A DNA stretch of 64,000 nucleotides from Dryas octopetala (lineage: Eukaryota; Streptophyta; Magnoliopsida; Rosales; Rosaceae), in NCBI GenBank assembly GCA_963921425.1, contig OY992835.1, forward strand, positions 8,432,001-8,496,000, read 5' to 3'. Under the pieces are notes generated by a model. It was given only the letters and a program-made list of their open reading frames with translations, searched no databases and was not told the DNA's origin. A program made the translations under genes and the position numbers. Positions 11,109 to 21,969 of the stretch are shown in pieces (the stretch's first letter is position 1; each line of letters begins with the position of its first letter).

Positions 11109-11232
11109 TATCCTAGTTGTATTCTCTTAGGATTCCTTGTATATTGTTTTCTTGTAAACCAAGTCTCTCACTTGTATAAATATGTACACGTATGATCAAT
11201 AAAGTCAAGCCATTCAATTACAATCTTCTACA
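11063..11232 (+). repeat. copia 3' LTR
   Basis: 170 bp, identical to the 5' LTR except one G/A difference. It carries TATAAATA at 11175-11182 and AATAAA at 11198-11203. Confidence 0.93.
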
Positions 11233-11345
11233 GGTTTAATGCTTTAGACTTGGTTGTGACCATTATGAAAGTATACGATGATTAAAATTTTCAAAACTAA
11301 AATTACGGGAGAAAAATGAAAAATGACCAAAAATGTCATTTAGCC

Positions 11346-11672
11346 TATTTTAATAGATCTCACTACGGAATAATAAGTTAAAAAAACATAAAAGAAAAAG
11401 ACAACTTGCTATGACATGCAGGGCCTAGAAAGACTCTAGGATAAATGCCGACAAATTAGAAAACAGTAGAGCTCACTCTTGAGCCGTTGATAAGCGTGTG
11501 GAATAGTGGAACCTAACACTCACCAACCATCAATCAAACTAAAGTGCCTAAAATTGAGAAATTAATTAAAGTTCCTAAAAGGCTAAAACTGAGAAATTAA
11601 TTAATTAAAGTGCCTAAAATTAATACTCTTGCAAGAAGTGGGTGAATTAGTGTGTTGATTATAAATTATTAC
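11346..11672. other. Intergenic plus intron remnant
   Basis: No gene in 11346-11590. From about 11600 the sequence matches intron 2 of the epoxide hydrolase copy at 25900-25940 (GTGTGTTGATTATA...). The duplicated block therefore extends past the last surviving exon. Confidence 0.55.
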
Positions 11673-12042
11673 CTTGTCAATGGCCAGAGAATCCAAAAGG
11701 GCAACAACATCGTGGACAAGGTCGATGAAGGTGGCCTTCTCCGGCTCAGTTGGCTGCTCCGAAAGCCCATACCCCCTGAAATCAATGGATATGGCTCGGT
11801 AGCCCTTGTTTGCCACAGCAACCATCTGGTGCCTCCACGTGTACCAAATTTCTGGAAATCCATGCAGGAATACCACAACCTTTGGACCTGCAATATATAT
11901 GCATTGTTCTAAGGAAAAACAGGGAAAGAAAACAGTAGAGAAAATGAAGAAAAATCAGAATTTGGATGTTACCAGTTCCAATTTCAGCTACATGGAGCTT
12001 TAGTCCTCTTACTTCCACATTTTTGTGCTGGATCTTCTCCAT
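11673..12042 (-). pseudogene. Epoxide hydrolase copy A, exons 1-2 only
   Basis: Exon 1 (12042-11973) starts MEKIQHKNVEVRGLKLHVAE. Exon 2 (11887-11673) carries the alpha/beta-hydrolase oxyanion motif HGFPE followed by WRHQM and the DFRGYGLSEQP strand. Both exons keep intact splice sites and are the same size as in copy B (70 and 215 bp). Exons 3-5, with the catalytic Asp nucleophile and His, are absent from the downstream side (lower coordinates). The sequence there runs into the copia/MITE region. Promoter-proximal sequence also matches copy B, so this is a truncated tandem duplicate. Confidence 0.85.
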
Positions 12043-13419
12043 GAGAGCGATCGATTTAATAGATACCTTCAGTGAATGGTGAAAAATTAAGAAAGAGAGA
12101 ATGGGAGTGGGATTTAATAGATAGTGTCAATGCTCAAGTGTTTGTCTAATTAATGTCATTGTTGTCTTTAGTGACAAAATTGTCATTTCCCAACCTTAGC
12201 TACTCACCTCTTTTCACTTTTTCCCAGGTTAGTTTGGTAAATGACACATCAGAGTTCTAATAGATAAGTAAGGACAATACATAGCAAATTAGTCGTGGCT
12301 GTCCAACTTTAACTTCATGCGAATCAGAAATGTTAGATACCTTCCTCTTCCACCTTTTATCTCTTATTATTCTCGATTCGTAATCTAATAATTACCATCG
12401 TTTATTTTTTAAATTATTATTTCTAAAATAAAAAAATTAACCATATAATACTTCTAAATAATTATGATTAAATAAACAGATAATTTTAATAATAGATAAT
12501 TAAATTCACAGTTTATTTATTTAAAAATAATTATATGACAATAAAATTTTCAGTTTGATTGATTTTTATAAAGATAACTTTTAAATAGTGATTTAAAAAA
12601 TAAATGATTTCGATCATGAACTACACATACTGTAAAATAAAACTAATAAAATAAAATGTCGAATGAGAAAGTAAAAAAAAAAAAAAAAAATAGGAACTAA
12701 CATTTCTCCCTACAAATTACAATTTATAATTAATTGTTAGTTATATCTGAAAATTACTTATACAAATGTATTTTTATCACATAATATAAGACATTAGTAC
12801 AGACAAAAATTTTAACTATAAGAATGGCCATAAGAATCGAAATTGCCGAGCATAAGTAACCTCTACCAGTATAACTACACGGCTACACTATGAGAATTCA
12901 AAAGTTTAAACAAGTATGCTCTAACTGTTGCTCACTTGGAGATTCTGAATTTAATATACCATATTAAATAATTAATAAATTAAAATTTGATCTGGAAAAT
13001 TTAAGGCAGGGGTCTCCCTGCATATAGGGAAGATGACCCATGTGAAATACAGGTAGATTTACAGTCCAAGTTTGACTAATCCTCTCATATATATTTTAAA
13101 TAACCCAAGTTTAAATAAATTGTGAATTGTTTCGACCAAAAAAAAAATTGTGAATTGTAAAATAAACAACTTCTAAACCTGTGCAACGCGGGAAATATAA
13201 TATACTTCTAATGATTATAAACTAAATAACTGAACTAATTTTGCTTGATTATTTTATTAGTAGTCATGTAATTTATAGTGATAGTGTATTAGTGTTATAA
13301 GAGAGTTGCTATAGTGCTTAAAGCCGGAAATACACCTTAGAGACCAACGTTTAAAGCTTTTGGCATTTTTGATGAGCTTAAAGTTTAGGATTCTCAGTTG
13401 TTGTACTATTTGTTTAGAC
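12043..13419. other. Intergenic, AT-rich
   Basis: 12043-12250 resembles the sequence upstream of copy B (GACAAAATTGTC ... CTACTCACCTC). 12360-12640 has loosely complementary AT-rich arms and may be an old fold-back element. There is a 19-base A run near 12673. No gene seen. Confidence 0.5.
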
Positions 13420-15028
13420 CCCTCAATTATCCCGCCCTGCGGTGGTCATGCATCGTGGCCCGAAATGAGAATTCAAAGATCTCACTTGGGCCAAAATAGG
13501 ATGGGCTATCACAATTCCTAAAGCCCAAAGAAGTTTGAGAAGCCCAAAAAGTCGAGATAATGCTAAACGACAAGAAATGTCAGGCCAAAGGTATAGTTTC
13601 TCGGGGAGACACAGTTGAATCATACTAAGACATGAGGAGCCTCGAATGAACATGATAAGAACCTAGGCCTAGGCAAGACATCAACATTCCTAGGAGTTCC
13701 TGACATCAACAGCTTTCTATTGGTACAAATTTGTACCTATGATCCTTAGCCGTACACGTGTCATCAATCTGAAAATTTCGTGAGAATCAAGCTGCCTCCA
13801 TTATAAATCTCAACCTCAAAGAAGAAGGATAGGCACTCAACAAAACAAAAACTCAAACTATGTCAATTTATCTCCAGAAATTCAGATCTATCTTTATTTT
13901 CCAAGAGTTCTCGCAATTTCCATTTCCAGCACTTGTAATTCCCTTTTTAAGTCATTTTTTTCCTTGTTGTTAGCTCTACTAGGGTTTTACTTTAAAGCTT
14001 TAGTATTGATTTTAGTATTCTTACATAGAATGTTTACATTTCTAGCACCCGTTTACTTTCCATATATTTCAAACAAGGATGGGTAGGTCTAGGATGGGAA
14101 TGAGTCGGTTTTTACCTGACAATCGACCCAATACCAACTTGTTTTTGGGGCTGATATGCAACTGAAAATCGACCCACAAAGGTCGGGTCGGTTGTTCCAA
14201 CCCGACTCAATATAGTTGGTTCGGTTGGTGGTTGTGAAAATGGCTAAAGCCAGTTAGCCGACAACCGATCCAACAACCGACTTTAGGAAGCTTGGGTTGT
14301 GTAGCTCCTGGTAGAATATATATGACAAAATTATAATATATACAGCAAAGCCAAACCTACCCAGAAGCAAAAATCAAAATGTCATTGAATGATCAACTGA
14401 TCAATAAAGAGCAGAGAAGTCAACACAGGCAAGGAACATATCTTTAGGCAAGAATGAACAAAAATTTTACACTGTGCTGAGAGATAGGCTATAGAAGATG
14501 GAAGCTGTGGCAAAGAAACAGAGGTTCGATACTCGGATCAAGCAGTACTAGCAAATCTGGATTGGGGTATTGAAGCTCTTGAAAAGGCTATATGACAAAA
14601 GGTCCACTGCGGCTTCCTGGCCTCGAAACGCCTTCTATGGTGGTTGATTGAATGATCGAAGGGCACCACCATGTTCACCGGAATGATCGAGGAGAAGAAG
14701 ATCCAACTGGTCCAGTGTCTCTACTCTGCCAAAAACGGCGAATCGTCAGCAGGAGGGCAAGATTGGTTTGGGCTGGGTTCTGGGTTTTCTGTTAGGTTTC
14801 TGGGTGATCGAAGGCTGGGGAAGGAAGATGATGGAGAGAGGAAGAGAACAGTGGTAGTCTTGTCATCGTTGGCCGCCTAATGGCCAAGAAATCACAGGAG
14901 ATAGTGATCGGTGAGAGAAAGAGATGAGAGAGAAGAGACAGAGATAAGGGTGCGCGAGTGAGGAGAGAGAAAGTCAGATGTTTTCTGACTTTTGGGTGTT
15001 TAAAACCCTTGTGTGAGTTTTTTGAATG

Positions 15029-15320
15029 AGAGCTGCTATTTGCACACCTCTAATTTTTTTTTTTTGCACACCCCTAACAACCTAATTTGTGAATTTACCT
15101 AATTGACACAAAGAGAAATGACCAAAAAGGACAACCTTTATTATTTGAAAAAAAAAAAAAAAAATCTCCTTACACACCCAACCTAACACTCTTACACACC
15201 CCACCCAACACTCTTAAACCTTAGCCAAAAAAATCCTAAAACTCTCATTGCACACCCCCTCCTCTCATAACCTCATCTCTTCATCTTTCTTCCATTAAAC
15301 CCTAAGTTTTCTCTCTTGGT
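15029..15320 (+). repeat. MULE left terminal inverted repeat region
   Basis: The block starts AGAGCTGCTATTTGCACACC, continues with two long T/A runs and then repeated CACACCC/ACACTCTTA words. It is mirrored in 21690-21969. Confidence 0.8.
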
Positions 15321-15366
15321 CACATATAGGGAGTAATATTGTAGAAATACATATTAGTTTTCATGA

Positions 15367-18300
15367 ATGGAGCATTCACTCGTCCCATATTCGCCTTCAG
15401 ACGAGGTATGATAGTAATTTTTTTTCTTTTTTTTCGTTTTTTTTTTCATTTTCTGTTCGCGGTTCGTTCAGCGAACCAGTGCCGAATGTTTCTCAATTGT
15501 TCGACAGATGGGTATCTAACATAACTAATATATTCGGTGGTTACCTGCCGAATGAAAATTTCAAAAAAAAAATCCATTCGATGACTGTTCGCCGAATGAA
15601 CTTATAAATTTCGACAGAAACCTACCGAACGTTTTACATATGTTCAGAAGACATCTGTCGAATGAAGTATTTTCTTTACGTAAAATCGATATTGTTCGGT
15701 AGTCAACTGTCGAACGAAGGTTATTGGTTCGGCAGATTACTAGCGAACATATTCATTTCGTTCGGTAACCTTCTACCGAACAGATTCTTTTCGTTCGGTA
15801 ACCTTTTACCGAACGTACTGTTTTAACATTATTTTCATGTTTTATGTGTAGGATGATGAACAATATGAGCAATATGGTGGTGCTTCTACTCGAAACAGCA
15901 AGGTTGAGGACTATATTGGGGCCGAGGTCGAGGCCAAGGTTTTGACCGAATACTCACGTGACTATAGTAATGAATTCACAACACATGAGGTATGAATTTG
16001 TTATTTGGGAAATATATGTTGTAAATGTAGTTGAAATGTGAATAATGTAAATTATATATGTGTAGATATTTCATTCGAGGGATGCATTGGTTAACTGGGC
16101 ACGTGCATAAGGAAGGACGAACAACATAGTCATTGTCATTATGAGGTCTAATACAGCAGGGGTGGGGAAGAAGAAAGCTAGAATGTTCCTTGGTTGCAAA
16201 CGAAGTGGTCGCCATAGGCCATCCAAGTATGATGCCGATAGTTGTATAGTAAAACGTCCTAAGGATGGTAGGGACTCTACTACAAAAAGATGTGGATGCC
16301 CCTTCTCATTAAAGGGTGTGCAAACTGGTAATGAGGATGAATGGAAGCTAAGTGTGGTATGTGGAGTGCATAACCATAGAGTTTTAGTTACTGGTGAAGG
16401 ACATTCATTTGTGGGGAGATTATCTGAAACAGAGAGTTTTTTATTGGGGGATATGTCTAAGAGTTTAGTGAAACCGAAGCAAATTTTGACCATCTTAAAG
16501 GAAAGGGATTATTAGAATACAACAACAATCAAAACAATATACAATGTCAGACACTGCAATAGGGTGAAAGAGAAGGCTGGAAAAACCGAAATGCAGTGTT
16601 TGCTAAGTAAGTTATCTGAACACAAATACTTTGAGTGGCATAGATGTGCTGGTGGTGATGATATTGTGACTGATTTGTTTTGGAGCCACCCTGGTTGTGT
16701 TGATCTCTTACGTGTATTTCCACATGTATTGATCATGGATTGCACGTATAAGACTAATGGTACCGTCTGCCACTATTTGAGATTGTTGGGGTCACATCCA
16801 CAAACATGACTTTCTCAGTTGCATTTGCTTACATTAGTTATGAGAAGGAAGACAACTACATTTGGGCTTTTACTAGATTGAGGTCGTTACTCAGCGATGA
16901 TTGCCTTCCTGGTGTGATTGTCACAGACCGAGATCTAGCACTCATGAATGCAATCTTTGCAGTTTTTCCTACTGCTAGACATTTATTGTGTAGGTGGCAC
17001 ATTAGCAAAAATGTGATGGTAAATTGCAAGAAAAAGTTTAGAACCAAGGATGATTGGGATAAGTTTTATAGTTCATGGTATTCCTTGGTAAATTCAACGT
17101 CAGAAGATGTGTATTTAAGAGACTTATAGCAGATTGAATCTAAGTTCGGTTTGGTTCCTAGAGTTATTGACTATTTGAAGGACACTTGGTTGATACCTTT
17201 CAAGGAGAAGTTTATGGCTGTATGGACAGACACATGTATGCATTTTGGTAATACAACTTCCAATAGATAAACACTTTCACATATTTGGCATTACTAGTTA
17301 ATGATTATATTGTGTTGCATATAAACTAACTTGACTTATTAATAGGGCGGAAAGTGCACATGCGAAGCTAAAAAGGGAACTTGGCTTTAGCCAGCTTCCC
17401 TTTGATACCTCTTGGGCACATATACACTCATTGTTAGTATTGCAGCATACACACATTAAGGCATCATTTGAGAAGAGTCGAACGTTTATCCAAGTGAAAA
17501 TGAGACAGCCGGAATTGAAGGATTTGATATGCTTCACGAACCACAAGTCATAGTGTCAAATCCACCGGTTCAATCAACACTTGATAGACTAGCAATATGG
17601 ATGGAAGGACAGAATGAAAATACTAAGAGGATGATAAGTTTGAAAATAGAAGAGCTTATGAATTCAGAGATAACGAGGCTAAAAGAACCGCGTGCGAAGG
17701 TAAAGACTAAAGGGCGCCCTAGTAAAGCCGAAAATTCTACCCGCCGTTTGTCATCTGCCTTTGAGTATGCACTTTCGGGTCAAGATAGCCACTCACCATC
17801 ACCTACAATATGTACAGTTGGCACCAATTAGTCAAAGAAGATGCCAAAGGCAAGAATATTCAAATTGAAGGTATATAATTCATTCAAACCGGATGATCTT
17901 ACTTTATTTTACTAATACTCATTGTATAATCGAATTTATTTATATTTTTCTACAGGCATATAAGACATCACTCACGCCATCTGTTTCGACCCACCGGTAT
18001 ACACAGCAATTCAAAGCTAGCATTAGGCCATTCATTACAGGTGCCACTGATGTGAAATCCGACGGTCATTGTGGCTATAGAGTCGTAGCTTTGGCTTTGG
18101 GGTTGGGTGAAGATGCGTGGCGGAAAGTGCGCATAGATTTATTCCACTCGTTACGGTCATTGTCCATCCTATATGAGTCCATATTTGGTCAATCTCGAGT
18201 TGATGAGCTAAAGCATTCGATTGAGTATTTTGAAAAACCTCTTCTTGCACCAAAGGATTATTAGATGGACATGCCGGAGATGAGATATGTTATTGCGACA

Positions 18301-18696
18301 TGCTATAGTGTAGTGGTGACCCATGTATGTAGGTCGTTATGCCTAACATGCCTACCATTTAGCGTACACCCAGATATACTAGAGAGATCCGAGATTCGTG
18401 AGATTGGTATCGATTTTGTCAATGACGATCATTTCGTACAGGTACACATTGAACTATATGGTTTGTTTTATTGGATATTTAAATTATCTTTAAGACTCAT
18501 GTATAATGCTATTTTATAGATACACTTGGTACCGGATCATCCCATGCCACCTATTCCTACCGTGTAGACCTTGTATGTCACCGAAAGCGCAAAAATGTGG
18601 TATACTAGATACCAACATCGCCTTGAGCAATTCAAAGAACTTGTATGCCATAGTGATCCATCCACACAAGAACCTGTGTCTCTTGATAGTGATTAA
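15367..18696 (+). pseudogene. MULE transposase (FAR1/MULE type) with C-terminal OTU domain, decayed
   Basis: A spliced reading is visible. Exon 1 is 15367-15405 (MEHSLVPYSPSDE), exon 2 is 15852-15989, exon 3 begins 16066, and later exons start at 17346 and 17956. Exon 3 shows a FAR1/WRKY-like zinc region (CPFSLKG ... VCGVHNHRVL) and the MULE transposase core (DCTYKTN, GVTSTNMTFSVAF, IVTDRDLALM, CRWHISKNV). The last exon has an OTU cysteine-protease motif, DVKSDGHCGYR, with the Asp-Gly-x-Cys signature. Lesions are a TAA after WARA (about 16108), TAG at 16513, a frameshift near 16760, TAG at 17127, a GT-to-AT donor near 17267, a frameshift near 17510, and TAG at 17829 and 18262. It cannot encode a full protein. 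MULE transposases fused to or followed by OTU domains are known in plants. Confidence 0.85.
15455..15816. repeat. Left palindrome array of the MULE
   Basis: About ten imperfect palindromes of 20-24 bp follow each other at roughly 35-50 bp spacing, with the form GTTCGGNAG-N5/6-CTNCCGAAC. Examples are 15532-15553, 15693-15714, 15759-15781 and 15792-15815. The array lies in intron 1 of the transposase gene. A matching array occurs at 21014-21386. Confidence 0.85.
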
Positions 18697-18943
18697 TTAT
18701 GTTCTGGACTTGATGCATTTGTATTGACTTATGATGAGATTATTGTATTATTTAAATATATATAAGTATGTGGATTTATCATGGCAAGTATATTCATTTT
18801 TGTATATTTGAATTTTTTTTTTTGCATGAACCTAAGTATTTCACATAAATAATGAGGTAGTTCAATTATATCAATTAATCATAGTATTTGACATAAATAA
18901 AACCTTATCTAGTTACACAAACTACAAAAATATCAACGCATAA
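18697..18943. other. Spacer between the convergent MULE genes
   Basis: AT-rich, no coding signal. The two MULE genes converge here, so it must hold both 3' ends. Confidence 0.5.
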
Positions 18944-20923
18944 TCATTGGCGGGGACGTCGTCTCGAGCCGCGTTGGTATGTCATAGTGTCCTGCAAGTG
19001 CGTCCCCTGTAAAATATGTTGCAAACTCTGAATCGACTGATAGAGGTGAGTAGGACGTGTGATAACAACTTCTTCGCCCATGTCAATAATCGGCTGGGTA
19101 ATCCGTAGCATACGAGCCTCGCGCTCCTAAAAGCCAAAATATGCGAACAGTAGCAGATACAGTCGGAAAATGAGAAAATTTATTGTGTAAATTTACGTAC
19201 CCGATAGTATGAAATATCTGATGTGGCGTGTGGGTCAAATGCACCTCTGCGAGTAGGGTTGTGAACGATTGGATGTGATATAGAGGTGAACCAATCGATA
19301 TACCCTCTTACAGTATCCGATGGCCGCCTCATCGGTATACTGTGCGCCTCCTTAGACAACACGTGATTCCCCCATGCCTCCCACATATCAGCTAAATAAT
19401 TATACATGGGTCTGTACGAGTGCGCATTCGAACCTCGAACCCCCTGAAAAATCGCACGTGGTGCAGGGGGAATCGTCTGTACCCTCCCAAACTGCCTAAG
19501 TACTCTCTCAGGGCAATAAGGCTCAACAACATCAAAACAACTTATCATCCCTGTGAAGAATGCTATAGCTGGCAACGAGTGTGTTTGTCTTTGGAATTTG
19601 TATGGTTCCCAAATAACTTGAAAAAAAAAAAAAAAAAACAATAACATTATATAGTTGAAAACATTAACATAATAATATAATCCTAAATTTATAAAAAGAA
19701 TTCTAAATTACAAATATACCTCGTCAGCCGACAAAACATTAAGTCGTTGCCGTATTCTTTGCACTGCTTCAAGATCACTGCCACAATCCCGCCTTGGAGT
19801 CCAGCAGAGCGCACGAGGTGAATTCTCGGAGTAATTTATATCGTACGATGGACCGAAAATGGTGTGCATGTGCTCGTACACCCAAGCCTCTATCAGTGTC
19901 ATATATTCGCCGATTTGTTTGACACTAGATCGAGAGGCAAATCCAAACTGCCTAAACAACCATGCTAGGCATCCAGCGCCCCATGCATAATGGCTAACGG
20001 TGTCTAGATCAGTGAGCAGTCTGAGATATTGGACTTGTACCCTTGTGCCAGTCTTATCTACAAACAGGGTACAACCCAATACGTCCAGGCTGCACATTGG
20101 ATTTCATGCTTAGAGTCGGCATCAGTGACATCACTAAAGCACGTACGTAACCACTCTAATCGTACGTACTCAGCACGAAAGTCCATCAACTGCTCTGATG
20201 CCTGATCCCCACTAACTCCTAAATATGCAATTAGTAGATATTCAGAAGCAATGTTATCCTCGACAAGTGTAGCCACTGGTGCACCACCAACCGGAATGTC
20301 TAAAATGTTGGCTACATTATCTAGTGTGATGGTCATCTCACCAAAACGCAGGTGAAATGTATTGGTCTCCGGATGCCACCTTTCAACAAAAGCGGACACC
20401 AACACTTTATCAACTGTACAGTAAGAACACTGCACCAGTGATGTCAACCCAGAATTAATGACATATCCCTTCAACCGGTCATTATCTGTTCTGGCCCACA
20501 ACTTCCACTCACGAAGCTTGGTGGTTTTGGACATGCACCTCAAAGGCTCCCGTTCCTAATTCAAACATAACCAAAGAAATTCACTCATTATTACTACAAG
20601 TTACACAAGCATATAATACCAACTGTTAAAGATCATACCTCGTTGTTCCAAATGTCAGCAGCTACGTGAGTTCCATAACTCCTCAACAGGGACATGTCAA
20701 TGAGACCTCCCGGGAAAGGCTCAGCAAGCTCGTTGGGATTATCCTCATTGTAATCCTCAACCGGAACCTCAGCTTGTTCAGGAACTGCCTCACGACTAAC
20801 TCGTGCTTGTACTAGCCTTCTTCGCCCAGAAGCTGTGGGTCGTGTTCTGTGCACATCATCGGCAACATCGAGGACTTCCCCTCTGGATGAAGATGCACCA
20901 CGTCTGACTCTTCTTCTGTCCAT
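18944..20923 (-). pseudogene. Plant mobile domain (MAIN/MAIL-like) gene carried by the MULE
   Basis: Five exons read on the minus strand. Exon 1 is 20923-20639 (MDRRRVRRGAS...). Exon 2, from 20555, has FVERWHPETNTFHLRFGEMT and LDNVANILDIPVGG, the hallmark of the plant mobile domain. Exon 3 runs to 19720 (TLFVDKTGTRV, YLRLLTDLD, YAWGAGCLAWL). Exon 4 runs from about 19616 to 19201 (VIWEPYKFQ ... RQFGRVQTIPP), and exon 5 is 19126-18944. Exons 2 and 3 are in different frames with no intron between them (about 20075-20097), so a frameshifting deletion has occurred. The exon 4 acceptor reads CAA where CAG is expected. PMD genes related to MAIN and MAIL1 are known both as host genes and as transposon cargo. 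Here it lies fully inside the MULE, opposite to the transposase. Confidence 0.85.
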
Positions 20924-21013
20924 CCTATATTTTTAAACAAGAAATTGAAAATTGTTTTAGCAAATATATGATTTTTCAAAAACTTAAAAAAAAAAAAAAA
21001 ATTCAACACAGGT
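20924..21013. other. Upstream region of the PMD gene
   Basis: A/T runs (including about 16 A near 20987-21001) lie between the PMD start codon and the right palindrome array. Confidence 0.4.
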
Positions 21014-21386
21014 GGTTCGGCAGTTGGCTCTCGAACCAAGTGGCAACTGTTCGACAGATGGCTGTCGAACCAATATGAATTCTTCGACAGTCATCTGTCG
21101 AACCAAAATAGGAAAATCTGAAATTTTGCATTCGTTCTGCAGGTAACCACCGAATCAATTCATTTCATTCGGCAGGTAACCACCGAACCAATATTCATTA
21201 TTCGGCAGTTGGATGTCGAACCAATATGAATTGTTCGACAGTCATCTGTCGAACCATGACTGTCGAACCAAAATAGGAAAATCTGAAATTTTGTATTCGT
21301 TCGGTAGAGTACTGCCGAACCAATTCATTTCGTTCGGTAGCTGGCTGCCGAATGAAATGAATTCGTTCGGCAGACCAGTGCCGAAC
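21014..21386. repeat. Right palindrome array of the MULE
   Basis: About ten palindromic units of the same GTTCGNCAG...CTGNCGAAC form as the left array, for example 21014-21037, 21049-21070, 21083-21102 and 21358-21386. A sub-block (GTTCGACAGTCATCTGTCG plus AAAATAGGAAAATCTGAAAT) occurs twice, near 21082 and 21232. The array sits directly upstream of the PMD gene. Confidence 0.85.
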
Positions 21387-21689
21387 GAGCTGCAAACTCA
21401 GAAAAAAAAAAACCCCAAAAATCCTCACTCTAAAACCCGAAAATCTTCGCTACAAATCATCTCAAACAGACGAAAACGGTATTTGGGATGGATTAACTAA
21501 TTGAAATCACTCAAAAACGTATTACATTAACATTTACATAAACAAAAAATGTGGCACTCGGGAAACTCACTTCCGGTGGCTGTGAAATAGACGATGGCGG
21601 CGCTGACGACGGCAGAAATTTGATGGGGTTCACGGCGGCGCTGACGACGGCAATGACGGCGGTGATGAAGCTGAAGGTGGGTGTCGGCA

Positions 21690-21969
21690 ATGGTGGGGTG
21701 TTCGGTTGGGTGTGTGCTGGTTGATTGGTTGGTTGTGAGGTGGGGTGGGGTAGGGAGGGTGTGTAGTGTAGATGTGTTTGTGGGGGTGTGTAGTGTTTGG
21801 GTTGAGAGGGTGTGTAAGGATAAATTTAGGTATATTTGTGAGATTGGGGTATTTTGGCCATAAAAGGGGTGTGTCAAAAAGAAATTTTGCATTTCAAACA
21901 TTGAAAAGGGGTGTGTAGGAGAAAATTGTGTGCAAAAAGAAAATTAGGGGTGTGCAAATAGCAGCTCTC
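21690..21969 (-). repeat. MULE right terminal inverted repeat region
   Basis: The reverse complement starts GAGAGCTGCTATTTGCACAC and continues with repeated ACACACCCC words like the left end. Nearby GC-rich sequence holds GGCGGCGCTGACGACGGCA twice (about 21597 and 21631). Confidence 0.75.

Larger units (their letters stand above)
6521..11232 (+). mobile_element. Ty1-copia LTR retrotransposon, complete
   Basis: Two 170-bp LTRs (6521-6690 and 11063-11232) begin TGTT, end TACA and differ at one position (TATGTGCACG versus TATGTACACG). They flank a single long ORF. The direct repeat GGTTT at 6516-6520 and 11233-11237 is a perfect 5-bp target duplication. The primer binding site follows the 5' LTR directly and a G-rich polypurine tract precedes the 3' LTR. 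One difference per 170 bp suggests a recent insertion. All parts needed for autonomous movement appear present. Confidence 0.95.
6129..11345. mobile_element. Inverted-repeat (MITE-like) element split by the copia insertion
   Basis: The left edge GGCAAATGACCATTTTGGTC (6129-6148) pairs with the right edge at 11325-11345, whose reverse complement starts GGCTAAATGACATTTTTGG. Removing the copia element and one target duplication leaves about 500 bp of non-coding DNA between these ends. I found no convincing target duplication outside the ends, so the superfamily is undetermined. Confidence 0.55.
15029..21969. mobile_element. Mutator-like element (MULE) with transposase/OTU and PMD genes
   Basis: The terminal repeats begin AGAGCTGCTATTTGCACACC at the left. 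The reverse complement at the right starts the same way. The direct repeat TTTTGAATG at 15020-15028 and 21970-21978 is a 9-bp target duplication, or 8 bp if a terminal G is counted as part of the element. ACACACCC words recur for about 250 bp inside both ends. The transposase domain is MULE type. The internal cargo is a plus-strand transposase-OTU gene and a minus-strand plant-mobile-domain gene, both decayed. Arrays of palindromes lie inside each end. Confidence 0.9.

Noticed and set aside
15455..21386. Regularly spaced palindromic units resembling a CRISPR array
   Set aside because: The organism is a plant, the units are degenerate palindromes without constant repeats and unique spacers, and they are mirrored inside both MULE ends.
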